From assembly GCA_949358305.1 (NCBI GenBank), contig OX442323.1:7192001-7256000 (forward strand): a stretch of 64,000 nucleotides of DNA. Direction: 5' to 3'. The translations under genes and the position numbers were made by a program. The notes below the pieces were generated by a model. That model had not been told where the DNA came from. It saw only the letters and a list, made by a program, of their open reading frames with translations, and searched no databases. Each line of letters opens with the position of its first letter. The stretch's first letter is position 1. Source of the DNA: Strigamia acuminata. Taxonomy: Eukaryota; Arthropoda; Chilopoda; Geophilomorpha; Linotaeniidae. Shown here one piece after another: positions 13,301 through 25,095 of the stretch.

Positions 13301-14994
13301 TTTAATTTTTTTTTTATATATATATATAAATTTTTTTTTTGTTTATTCTTCCTGAAAAATGAAGTGAATTTTTATCCACAGAGGGCGGAGAAGATGTCAG
13401 CCATGTTTCTGCACGAGTTATTCGAAACATCAATCGTGTAAAACGTTACATTAATCGCTACAAAACACACAGAGAATGTTTGTTTAGTTTTAGCCACATA
13501 AAAACCTAGGAAAAACACATAAAAACGTATGAAAACATGAAACCGAATCCCCCCGCTCGAAAAACACGTCTTTTTCGAGAATTTCCATTTTTTTTTTCCA
13601 GAATTTTCAACCTAAAAAAAGCGGATTTTATAAAATAATTCAAAAATTTAAAAAAAAAATAAATTCCAACATTTTTTGAATTTATTTCCTTTAAAAATCC
13701 TTGAAGATGAAGCGATCCGATGACATAATCAAAAGAAATAAAATAAATTTCCTTGAATTGATAATTAAAAAAAAAAAAAATTAAAACTGAAATGATCTAT
13801 TCCAGATATCCAATTCCCACCCAAAATAAAATAAAACAAAACACAAAAAAACAAACAAATGTATTTTGCTAGCTCTGTCTGCGAATAAAAAGTGCTCCAA
13901 CCTTGAACTGTGCAGCTGTGCTTCAACCTGTTACAGTTATAAATGAGAAAAACATGACACGTTTCATTAAAAACACTTGGGATTTTCGTTTATTTCTACA
14001 AAACCCTCGCACTTCCTGCATCCAATCGAAATTACATAAAACCGAACCAACAAATCAATCCTCGATATCAAATTTCCTATTTGGTCAAACGAAAATAAAC
14101 AAACTTCAAGGTGACTAAAACCAACTCTTCCTGTAAACTCATCACAACAGGGCCGGCCTTGGGTATCAAGGGTACCGAGGACAATCTAAAAAACCAGGAA
14201 AAACAAATTGATACACGCAGATAACTAAATAAAAAATACTTCATCTAATCTGCCATCTTGAATTGAACGAATCTCCAAGTGGAGACAGGAAACGAGACGG
14301 AATAAAAAACGAAAATGGAACAAATAAATAAAAAATAAAGATAAAACCCGGTGACGCACAATTCCCCCCTTTCGTTTTCATCCATTTTTAACACGAAAAC
14401 GAAACGTGAATTCCCAATAAAAACCTTTTAGCAAATTTATCCCTCGTTATTATAAGTGGCACCTCGCAAATTCAATTACGCGCGACTTAAACGCTAAAAG
14501 AAAGAACCGGAAAACGTACCCAACAAAAATCCAATTTCCAAACCCCACTTCCGGTTAACATCACACCCCACAAAAACCCCAAAATCGTCCACACATCGTC
14601 GGAAATACCAATAATCGATTTTTAATGCGAATAAATCCGATTTATTCCTCCAAATAATCCAAAATGGCCGCCGCAATGGCCATCTCTCCTTCAGGAAATT
14701 CGATTGTTCGACGCAGGATGGGAGCCGGACAGTCGCTATCTTCTCACATCGCAAATAAACTCCCTCGTTTCGCAGGAATGTGACAAACTTGATGCACCCA
14801 CTTTGAGCATCGCCCAATTTATTCACCAGGTGGTCCCCTGAGCGCCATTTTATTCCATTTCCCGACCAAAATGTTTAATTTTTTTTTTTTTAATTCCAGA
14901 ACCGGGCCATGAGGCGACTTCTACTGGACGGCGGCGTCGGTTAACGGATCTCATCTGTCACTCACCCCCAAAAAACCTGCACAGCACGCACACC
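10345..14994. other. Long spacer upstream of otopetrin C
   Basis: The left 700 bases are probable 3' UTR of otopetrin B. From about 11,050 to 11,800 the sequence is C-rich and at 11,280-11,560 it is GC-rich, holding one open frame (listed separately). 12,120-13,000 has homopolymer runs including a G tract near 12,155. A CAGGGCCGGCCTT motif at 14,149 resembles a hAT-type terminus but no partner end was found. A possible non-coding first exon of gene C lies just after an acceptor near 14,899. Nothing else is supported. Confidence 0.35.
11309..11576 (+). CDS. Unrecognised open exon with AT-hook-like motif (candidate upstream exon)
   Basis: GC-rich open frame starting at ATG 11309 in AT-rich surroundings. 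It encodes a Pro/Arg-rich segment including KPGRPRGRRP, which resembles an AT-hook core, followed by NLTPSQKKRNLR. The frame runs on past 11779, but a consensus donor (CTAAG|GTACGT near 11582) falls in phase 2, the phase required by the first shared exon of otopetrin C at 17222. It could be a distal alternative first exon, the first exon of an unrelated gene, or a chance GC-rich frame. No homologue is recognised. Confidence 0.2.
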
Positions 14995-17900
14995 ATGGAG
15001 CTGAATGACAGCGCACCAGCAGCAGCGGCGCCGACTCCCGCGCAGGCCAACTTGGCCGTCGGGGAGGACTTCGCCCTCACCGACCGTAACGCCGTCAACG
15101 GAGGCGCGGCCGTCGATGCCATGCCATCAGGCACAAGTGTGCACGACTTCCGGCCTAAGAAATGTCCCAAGAATTCAAAGTGAGTCCATTGTACAAGTGC
15201 AAAATTTGTTTTCTGCTCCTAACGCACCGGTAAGTGAACAAAAACGTCGCAAAACGACGCAAAAATTCGCTATAACGAGATAATATCCGGGGGAGAGGCT
15301 CGCTTATTTACAACCATAAAATCAGTCGCTCAATTCCCAAAAAGACCATAGAAAATCACTTTATACTTCCTCCTCCCGAAGGTCACTCTTCCACGCCCCA
15401 ACACACGTCCAAATTACACAAAAATAATTTTTCCAAAAAAATTATTTTTTACGGAGTATTTATTTAAAAAACAAAAATTTAAAAATTAAAAAAATAAATA
15501 AAATTTTTTTTTTTTAAAAAAAAAATGATACTCCGCATTGGTCATAAATAATTGGCACGTATTAAAAAAAAAGCAGCACAAATCCTTCGGGCAAAGTTTG
15601 GTGGAGCCTGCGAGTCCAGACATATCTGGGCGAGCTCTCGAGTTGCATTTCACTTTGCTCTTCAATCGTCAAGCACATGCCCATCAGGTCAAAGAGCAGC
15701 AGACTTTCAAACAAATCTCCGGGGGTTCCGTGCGCCACTTCCGCTTGGTTGTGGCGCGGCTGTTCACCGGAGCCCCGCCCGCCCATAGCAGGCAGCCGAG
15801 CACGGCGGCGATCCAGAGAACTAGCCAACTCTCCGGCCTACTCCGTCCCGTCCTTGATCCCGATGGACACCCACCGGCCTCCGTCCCCGCCGCCCACGCC
15901 GCCGCCGCCGCTCGCCGAGGAGGAAAGCTTCGACACGGATCCAATCACCGACGACAACCAAACGAGCGATGCGCCGACTCTACCGGCTCGCTGCCCACGC
16001 ATATGCGCCACTCCGCCTCCGATCGCACGCCGCAGTCTCGGGCCCCTCTACGTCCACGCTCCAGCGCCGTTCTTCACGACTCGCAAGCCCTTCAACACCA
16101 GGTAACATAGTCGCTAATCACTGATCAGCCCTGGAAACGGTCAGGGACAAAGGTTGGCCGTGAGAGCGTTTACCTCGCCCTTAATTGTGGATTTCCTGTC
16201 ATCATCTACCACTCGATTAATTTCCGCACTCATAAAACCCCTGAATAGTTTTCGCGACCATGCATCGACTCGAAGGTTTACGCACCCTAAGTGCATGGGG
16301 GGGTCCGGGGAGGTAGGGAAAAAAATCGCCTTTGTGGTAAATGAAACCAGACGTGCAGCTGTATTCATTAACACTAAAAAGAAATTGTGCCTAGCGCGTC
16401 TAAACTGGCGTATACATCGATACACGAGTGGATTTATACGTTTTTAATGTATATATCTGACTTCGTAACAATATAAACAACAGCCACGACGAGCGTGGAG
16501 ATTTTTTTCAATTAGGGCCCCGAAAAAGGGTGCAAGGGGCCCCAGACCGTGACTTCGCCTCTGCAGCGGGCTTTCGATACACGAGTGGATTTATAGGTTT
16601 TTAATGTATATATCTGACTTCGTAACAATATAAACAACGGCCACGACAAGCGTGGAGATTTTTTTTTCAATTAGGGCCCCGAAAAAGGGTGCAAGGGGCC
16701 CCAGACCGTGACTCCGCCTCTGCAGCGGCCTTTCGATCCTTATGGTTGTCTCCGGTGTGAAATTCCGTTTGTCGTAAACAACTTTTGCTTTAACGTGGTT
16801 ATGTAAGTTTTACGGGGATTTAAAACAACATTCCCGTCTTTCAACATCGCCGTTTCCCACAAAATAGCCTCCACCTGAAGCGCTGCTCTAACCGAGACCT
16901 TGGATTGCAATTTTTCACATCCAATGTTTTCGAGGAAGTGACGCCGATACAATCCTTGCATAACTACAGCCTTCCCTTTTGGTCCGTTTGTTCGTTCGGT
17001 GGGTGGCTCAGGCCAGCTTGGAGCAGTTTGTTGCCCTTTATTACATATCCGACGACAAAAAATCAACAAAGCTAATATCCCCTGAGGGCTGCAAACAGTG
17101 GCCGAGGTCACGAACTTAGGTGTACAATTAGCAGCACGTTTAAAACTGAAGGCATTTTTCTTTCCTTTCTAGATTGTTTATTTGTTTTTCTATTTTAAGT
17201 CGAAATTTATTTATTTTTCAGAACATTCAAATTCATCATGTTAAGTGCCATGTACGCCAAACTCGTCGTGGTAGTTTGTCTTTCGATTCTAACGACAGAA
17301 GTGATCACCTACAGAATCCCAGCATATATTCATGAGGTACGTGACAATTCAATTATTTAATGGAAGCCGACAACTTTCTGCACCTTGTGCTGATATTTAT
17401 GCTTGCATTCAAGAAGAAATTATCAGCGCAAAGTGCAGAAGAGATACGGATAGGCAAGCTAGGCTTTTCCCCAAGGTCTAACGCTTTTAGGCTAGAAGGC
17501 ACCTAAGACCCCAAAGATCTTTAGTAAGAAGTCAACAGCTCCTTTAGCAGAGTCGTAGCTAGGATTTTTTTCCTCCAAAAACCTTTTAAAGGGTCTCTTT
17601 TCATCCTCCATGGGCCCCCTAGGCTTGTGGGCCCGTATTACTATATCATGGCCTTGTGAGCCTCTAGCCCACTTTTGCCTAAGATCTCTCAACCAATCAC
17701 AGCGAGTCATGAAAATAATACATTTATGTCAGACATGAACGTAGCCACTTCGAATAGTATTCGCTACTCATTGCTGTATTCATTGCTTCGCAGAAAATTC
17801 ACCAACATGGAAACTAAGCTTAAGTGTCTAAGAAAACTACCTTGCATAGGATACTTTTACCTATCAACAGGACCGTCCTAACATATTTAAACACCCTGGG

Positions 17901-20679
17901 CCAAAAATATGAGGTGCCCCTTGCCTCTTGTGATTCTGTCAGAGGACTGCGATCTCCCAGTGCCCTTTCACACCTGGCACTCTTGGGGGAGTGCCAGGTG
18001 TGAAAGGGCCCAATGATTAAAGTGGCTCTGCCTATCAATATACATTTTGAAACAAAGAATTTTTCCCCGTTAATGGACTTGTTTTCAGGACATTAACGGT
18101 TAAGGTAGGTTCACACTAGACGCAACGCAAGCTGCTTGCATCCAAAAATTCTTGACTTTGACGCCAATGCATGCTTCAACTCCAAGTTGAAGTAAGCGAC
18201 GAAATGCAAGGAAAGATCTTGCGGCCAACCAATCACGATCGACTTCACCTCTTGTCGATTCACGTCTAGTTGGTGAGACTTTGCCACATGCAAACAGGCC
18301 GCTATTTTCGGATTCTAGAACTAGTTCTAAAACTAGATCCAATTCCAGGTTTCACTGAAACCATCTGATAGGCCAGAGGCAACATCAATTGTTTCAGCGT
18401 TGCGTTTGACTAATTTTTCCTTGCGTTGCGTAAACACAGGTGTAAACACAAGTGTAAACACAAGTTTAAACCTAGCTTTACATTTAATCGTTCCGGTCGA
18501 ATTTTGATAGCGCTTTCATTGCATTCTAGGGTTTCTTCACCTATCTTTACGGCATGAGCATCATTTTCTTGCTCTACGTCTACACATGCCTTCTACGATA
18601 TTCACCCCGGAGACTCTCTCTCACTCGCAATGAACCACTCTTGCAACCCAGTCCAAGCCCTCAAAAGGAGATCAAAGAGGACATCGAGGCAATCGAGACG
18701 AGAAAATCTCGTCGAATCCGTGAGAAAAGGGTCAATCAAGGAAGCATCTTTCTACGCATTGGAGCAATAGGTAATGAGGACGTTTGAGCTCAATGCAATA
18801 GACCGCAATAGGTCTTGGTTTATTCATGTTTCTTTGCCGGCCTTGAATGAATTGAATGAATGGGACGATAAGTGCTCTAGATTTGGGACCACACCCTTCA
18901 AATAATACTGATAGTAGTACTAGATATAAAGAAAACACATTGAATTGCTCTTTTTATTTGCAGCATTCGGTCTGGGAACAATGATTTACATCGGATTGGA
19001 GTTGGGATCTTTTTTCGAGATCCCAATGACGTCACCTTGTCACTTCATCATGAGAGGAGTGAACCCAATTCTTCAAGTGGTTTTCACTTTCGCCCAGATG
19101 TATTTCATCTTTATGAATTCAAGAGTGAGTGCCAACTGCTAACCGCATTTTTTCTTGTAAATATGAAAGCGAAAACCTGACCTGCAGAGAAACAAACTTC
19201 TCTATCCACACTAGCTGCTTTCGAAAAGTCATTCAGTCCGGTTTATCTGATTTAAACACAATTCCAGATGCTTTCTGTTGTATTTATCATAATCATCATT
19301 TTCCAGCTCAACATCCACAAATTCAAAGCTGTGTCTCGTTTTGGCCTCATGCACATCGTGGCCACCAACATCTGCGTCCTCATCCGAACCGTCATCCGTG
19401 AGAGCATCAAAGACGTCTCCGTGTTGGTCGACGGAAACGAATGGAACGAAGATTCCCTTATTCTCCGTACGATCGGTAAGTAAAATAGCGGTCATCTTCA
19501 GCGATCTGTCAGCAACAGTCAAAATTCTTTATAACGAATCGCAAGGGACCCGAAAAATCGACTCGTTATAACAAGAATTCGTTATATCGAAATTTTTTAA
19601 CATGGTGTTCTACGGCCAGCCAACCAAACCAGCCATTTTTACGTACCGGTATTCGTTATATCGATAATTCGTTATATCGCGATTCGTTATAAAGCGTTTC
19701 GACTGTACTAACATCGCTTTGGGACTAGAAGTAATCAATGTCAACGTGAATTGCAGATAACACGACACTCGGCAACACTACGACTTGCCAACGCGTGGAC
19801 ATCATGGGCAACATTTTGGCCGAATCCGCACCATACTTGTTTCCCTTTCTCTACGAATACTGCCTGATCGCCGCCGCCGTGCTTTACGTCATGTGGCGCA
19901 ACATCGGCCGAGGGCGACCGGCAGAGGTAGAGACACCGGAATCGACCCCAGACAAGAGCGAGGCAGGCGGCGCTGCGGCCGGAAGCAACAACTCCAAAGT
20001 GGACTGCGTCGGATCCAGCAAAGGCCTCTTCTTCGGCCTCTTCGTGCTGGTGGCCGCCACCATCTGCCTCATCCTCTTCTTCGTGCTCGTCGGCCACGAC
20101 CAATACAACCGCATCGCCCTCTTCTTCGCCGACGTGACCGAAAGCGGCGTCATGGCCATCAGCATCCTCGCCATGTTCATCGGCTTCGCGCGCATCCAGG
20201 CGCTGCGATTCCGTAACGACCGCCGCGACGCCCTCAACGACCTCCTCTTGAGATTAGCCACGTTCGGCGTCTACATCTACGCCATGTTCAGCCTCATCGC
20301 TGGCGCACTCGAAGTGATGGAAGACGAACCGAGCCTCCTCGTGCTAATTACCAGCGGAGTGACCATCCTCCAGGCCACCATCCAGACCCTCTTCGTGCTC
20401 GACGTGAGTCGTCGCACGGCCGCCGTGGCCGAGCACGAGCGCACCAAACCGGGCCGCCAAATCGTCACTTTCTTGCTCATCTGTAACCTCACTCTGTGGA
20501 TCATCGAAACGTTCGAAATGCAGCGCGTGCGAGTGAATCCCGTGCAGCTCAACTTCTACGGACACCTCACCTGGGCATGCATCCTACGCCTCAGCCTCCC
20601 GCTCAGCATCTTCTATCGGTTCCAATCATCAGTCATGTTGGCAGAAGTGTGGAAGAATGCCTATCGTGTGTCCGATTAA
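14995..20679 (+). CDS. Otopetrin-like proton channel, gene C
   Basis: Otopetrin family. Coding exons: 14995-15179, 17222-17336, 18530-18770, 18964-19124, 19307-19475, 19757-20679 (TAA), 597 residues. ATG 14995 has the strong context ACCATGG. The first exon encodes an Ala-rich soluble N-terminus ending KKCPKNSK and joins in phase 2 to TFKFIMLSAMYAKLVVVV. Other segments: GSIFLRIGAI, GTMIYIGLELGSFFE, SRFGLMHIVATNICVLIRTV, YLFPFLYEYCLIAAAVLYVMW, then KGLFFGLFVLVAATICLI and a C-terminus with SLPLSIFYRFQSSVMLAEVW. The last exon runs through the KG-LF junction that is interrupted in genes A and B, and an intron at RTI|G is shared with gene D. GC content rises strongly in the last exon. An alternative first exon is listed at 15863. 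Confidence 0.9.
15863..16101 (+). CDS. Candidate alternative first coding exon of otopetrin C
   Basis: Open frame from ATG 15863 in a locally GC-rich stretch, encoding a Pro-rich N-terminus (TPPPPLAEEESFDTD, then a basic tail ending KPFNTR). It ends at a donor (ACCAG|GTAACA) in phase 2, exactly the phase needed to enter the exon at 17222, giving FNTR-TFKFIM. Use of this exon would give a 615-residue protein with a different cytoplasmic N-terminus. The start context is weaker (C at -3, G at +4). The frame is open upstream of the ATG to about 15677. Inferred from phase and composition only. Confidence 0.45.
16418..16736. repeat. 157-bp direct repeat, two copies
   Basis: Two nearly identical adjacent copies, beginning CGATACACGAGTGGATTTAT at 16418 and 16575. 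Each ends in a block with AGGGCCCCGAAAAAGGGTGC and a GGGGCCCC palindrome followed by CTCTGCAGCGG. It lies in the intron between first and second coding exons of otopetrin C. It is probably a partial tandem copy of a transposable element; the family is not recognised. Confidence 0.75.
17963..18008. repeat. Perfect 20-bp inverted repeat with 6-nt loop
   Basis: Left arm CCCTTTCACACCTGGCACTC (17963-17982) is exactly complementary to the right arm at 17989-18008. It lies in intron 2 of otopetrin C. It could form a strong hairpin in RNA. The arms are shorter than usual for a microRNA precursor and the surroundings look like decayed transposon, so a structural repeat is more likely. Confidence 0.6.
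18118..18432. mobile_element. Possible MITE with ACGCAACGCAAG ends
   Basis: The word ACGCAACGCAAG at 18119-18130 is repeated in inverse orientation at 18421-18432, enclosing about 290 bp of non-coding sequence in otopetrin C intron 2. Another GCGTTGCGT lies at 18399. No target duplication was identified, so the element class and exact borders are uncertain. Confidence 0.35.
19516..19705. mobile_element. 190-bp pogo/Tc1-like MITE, relative of 2090-2166
   Basis: Left end CAGTCAAAATTCTTTATAAC, right end inverse CAGTCGAAACGCTTTATAAC, interior rich in TTCGTTATATCG words like the element in otopetrin A. The right flank is TA; the left flank is not, so the target site has mutated. It lies in the intron between otopetrin C exons 19307-19475 and 19757-20679. 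Confidence 0.65.
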
Positions 20680-23600
20680 TTCTTTTTACCTCTCTCGCTC
20701 TCTCTTTCGCCGACAAGTTCGACTTGCAACGCTCGCACGGCACTGTAGGAGACGTCTAATACAAGCCACCTTCTTTTCTTTTGTTTGTGTCGACGTTTGT
20801 TTGTTTCAACTTCCCGACTCCCGACAAACATCACGGTGTGTGCAAAAGGGAGGAAAATTGTTTTTACTTTTTCTAATTGAGATAGACATCGTAATGTTTG
20901 ACGTTTGGCTACTAAATACTATTTAGTATAGCACTGGCGATCAAATGTGTTTTATGTAGATTTTTTTGATTTGTTTTTTCAATTATTTATGCAAATTTTT
21001 TATTATAAACTAGGAATTTTATTTTATTTCTAATTTTAATCAAATCTGTCGATGTGTAAAAGCAAGAAAAACACCCTCATGTTTTTAAAGTATGTGTAGA
21101 TTGTAAATGAAACCTGAAAATGGTGTTGTGTATTTATATATATATATATACATATTAATTATTATTATTATTATTATTATCGATTTTTAATCTAGATGTA
21201 ACAGGATCTATTTTTTTGATCTTGTTTATATGAGCTCTGCCTTCTGTGTCAATTTTTAAACCTTTTTCAATTTTAAATATGTAAATTCAAACCAAAAAAA
21301 ACCAAAAAATTAAAGAAAAATTTTAAAAAAAAAAAAGAAAAATATAATAATAATAATTTTTTTTTTCTAAAAAAAGCTCATTATTTATATCAACAAAATT
21401 GAACCATGAATTAAGTCATTATGCTAATTTAAAACCCCATAAAATTACAAATTCTCATTATACAACTTGTAATTAAATTTTATGACAACTAAAAAAAAAA
21501 AAAAAATTAAAAAAAAAATTAAAATTAATATTTTATGGATTTTTTAACCAAAGACAGAATTTTCATGGTTCACATTCAGTTTGGTTTTACACATTTTTGC
21601 TATTAACTAAACTTTATTGTTCAGAAACGATTAACTATAGTTCAATGTTATATAATTCTAGATTTGTTCATCGACTCGTTGGCAATAGTCATAAAAAAAA
21701 ATTTGGTGTACATTTCATATTTATAATAATAGTTTGTTGAACCCCCCAGAAAAGAAAAAAAAAATATAAATTCCATCTTATAATTGTCTCATAGAAATCT
21801 AGAGATAATAATCATACAAAATGCAATTTATATAACCTCCTACGTCATCCCCCATGTCCGATTTCTAAGGTGTTCATTCATAGGAGATAGATTTTAACCG
21901 AAAAGACAAAAAAAAATTGTTTCTGTGTTTCTCTTTAAGCATTATACTCTTATGATCTCACTGTAGGATTTATATGGAAAAGTAACAGGATAAGAAAGGG
22001 AGGATACAAAAAAATAAGAACATTTTGTAAAATTTAAACAAAAAAAAGCACAAAGATTGAGCTGTTGTTACACCTATTTGACTGTGTGTCAAGCTTTACT
22101 GGATTTTTACTATTAACTGTCATAATTTTTATTTTTTCAATTTAGCCATCAAATTTTTTGCACAGAAAAAACGTTATGTTTGTGAGCTTTTATCTAGTTA
22201 CTCAGTTGAAAACGTTATGAAGTAAGCCAAATGCGCAGATCCGATCGTTTCCGTTTTTTTTTCATCAAAAAAACCATTTTTTAATTATAAAATATATAAA
22301 TATAAAGATAAATCAAGCCTTTTATTCAGTTAAAATTAATTCATCGGCATTAAAACCATCTAAAACGTATAAAAATGTACTTAGATCGAGCGAGACGGCC
22401 ATTTTGTTTGTTTAAACGAGTCAACAAAACCGGATATTCAAAAAAAAAAAACGGAAACGATTGATCTCACCCTAAAAATAAAGTGGCAAACACATTCCAC
22501 TTCCGTTCCAAATCGATCCATTTGTAATATTAAATAACTCCATACAATTTGTACAATTTTTTATATTACCAACATTCCTTTGAAAGGAAAAATTTTCTCT
22601 ACTCAGCATTCGTATTCGCAAAAAATTAATATTCTAAAAGCAAAAAAAAAAAAAAAAAATTGCTGTAACCCTTCATTACCCATCCACCACCCCGACCCCA
22701 TAACACCCACAAACAACCAAGATATTAGAAAAACAAGAAGTATTTTTCCTTTCAATAATATCTTTTTTCAATGCGATTCACTGCCAGATTGAAATTTGTG
22801 TTTCCGTGTACGAAACGAAAAGGAAAAATGCGAATTTTTGAATAAATTTTTAAAAAAAATTTTAAAATAATAAAAATAAAAATTCGCTCAAACGAATAGA
22901 GCATTTTAAAGAAATAAACCAAATGGACTGTGATGTTGACTGGAATTAGTACGGATTTTTATGTGGTAATAAAAATTTGATGCTAACGCTTCTTTTATTT
23001 ATTATTCTTATAGTCTGTTAATTATTCAAACTCACCAAACTCCCGAGCCTTTCATCGCCCCGTTAAGCTTGTTATGCAAGATGAATAATTAAGTTAATTT
23101 TGGATGAAGATCTTCACCTGTAATTGTCCGAAAGGGGAAGTAAGTTTTAAAGCGCGTTTGATGGCAGGGTTGGATTAAATAACGTGTTAAACACGATTAC
23201 ATCGGATTTCTTCATTGCATTTACTGCTTGAGCTGAAAGAGTCACTTCAACACCGTTTCGGTCTTTCAGTCTTTGCCATTATGGACCCTAGGTGGTAGAT
23301 TGAGTGTTAAGTCGAGGAACCTTCCGGAGCAAGAATGGGACGGACCATTTTCAATTGTTTTCAAAAGGAAATGTACTTTTTACGCACAAAGATTGGTTTT
23401 TTTAAAGGAAGTTTTAGGCATTTCGGCACAAATGAATGGTTTGAATAGCGCAAAAATGCATTTTAAAGACGCAAAAATGAGTTTCACCTAATCCAAAAAT
23501 ACTTTTTACATATCCAAAAATACATTTTGCATACCCAAAAATACATTTTACAATTCAAAAGCGTATATTTTACAAATTCAAAAATGCGTATTTTCCGAAT

Positions 23601-25095
23601 TCAAAAATGCATATTTTACAAATTCAAAAATGCATATTTTACAAATTCAAAAATGCATATTTTACAAATACAAAAATGCATATTTTACAAATTTTAAAAT
23701 GCATATTTTACAAATTTAAAAATGCATATTTTACAAATTTAAAAAATGCATATTTTACAAATTTAAAAATGTATACTTTACAAATTCAAAAAAGCATATT
23801 TTACAACTTCAAAAATACGTTCACTACGTGTATAATACATTTTATAAGTGTAAACATACATTTTATAAGTGTAAACATACATTTTATACGTGTAAACATA
23901 CATTTTATACGTGTAAACATACATTTTATACGTGTAAACATACATTTTATACGTGTATAATACATTTTATACGTGTATAATACATTTTATACGTGTATAA
24001 TACATTTTATACGTGTATAATACATTTTATACGTGTATAATACATTTTATACGTGTATAATACATTTTATACGTGTATAATACATTTTATACGTGTATAA
24101 TACATTTTATACGTGTATAATACATTTTATACGTGTATAATACATTTTATACGTGTATAATACATTTTATACGTGTATAATATATTTTATACGTGTATAA
24201 TACATTTTATACGTGTATAATACATTTTATACGTGTATAATACATTTTATACGTGTAAAAATACATTTTACGTCTCAAAACGCATTTTATGTGTAAAAAG
24301 CTGTACTTGCAAGCAAAAAAAATATGCACAAAATTAATCCTTGCTAAAGAAAAAAACTCATTGGCTCAAAATTCAAATTTTACACACAAAATTTCCCTTT
24401 TTATTCAAAAAAAAAAAAAAAAGCAACAACTTTTGTATTTAATCTCTTTGATGCGAAGCCCCTGCATTCGGTGACCTAAGCAGCCCCTTAAAACTCCTAA
24501 TGCACAAAGCCCGCTGAACCGTTCAATAAAGAAATAAAAAGCGCGAAAACCATTAACTTGAACCCTAAATTTTCAATTTCATTACTATTGCTTCACCTTT
24601 CAACCAGCCAAAAGTCAAAAAACCCTAAAAACACACTAAAACCTCACACAACTCCACCATCACTACTTCCCTATTACACAACTCGCTTTTATCGACATTT
24701 CCAACCAAAAAAAAACCAAAAAAATCCAAAAAAATAAAAAAATAAATCACAACTCCCCAAACTCCAACCCTGGCACTCGAATCCGAGGCCAAACCCGCGA
24801 AATATTGGCAACCTTTGAGCCAAACTTAAAGCAAAACCCGCCATTGGAACGAGCATTAACAAAATTACACAGCCTCAGCTGTGACTCGTGTCCACCCCGC
24901 AAAAAAAGATATGGTCACTAAACTCCTCCTCTTTACCTTCATGTTCTCCTCGCGGCAAAAGGTGAGGATTCATCACACCAAAGGATGTAGCGAACTAACT
25001 TTCGCCTCATCATCGCCAGTCCTCGTCCAATCCGTTCAACATCAACAAAAAATTCCTCTTCGACAATCCCGACCTGCATATGGCAAAGAAAAACT
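20680..25095. other. Spacer between otopetrins C and D
   Basis: About 4.4 kb of very AT-rich DNA. The first part is likely the 3' UTR of gene C. Simple repeats include (TA)n near 21138 and (ATT)n near 21157-21180. A minisatellite block (23580-24290) is listed separately. At 24860-25095 composition becomes more balanced; this is the likely promoter and 5' UTR of gene D. No coding exon is supported in between. Confidence 0.5.
23500..24290. repeat. Two adjacent minisatellites
   Basis: The left array (about 23500-23815) repeats AAAATGCATATTTTACAAAT in units of about 23 bp. The right array (about 23830-24260) is an almost perfect 20-bp repeat, TACATTTTATACGTGTATAA, with over 15 near-identical copies and a variant left edge. 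The low divergence of the 20-bp array points to recent expansion. Copy number is probably variable and prone to assembly error. Confidence 0.9.

Noticed and set aside
16740-17111. 123-residue - strand frame
   Set aside because: No splice partners or recognisable motifs; lies in an intron next to transposon-like repeats.
23830-24260. Regular repeat array that could be mistaken for a CRISPR
   Set aside because: Units are contiguous without unique spacers, and the context is an animal genome.
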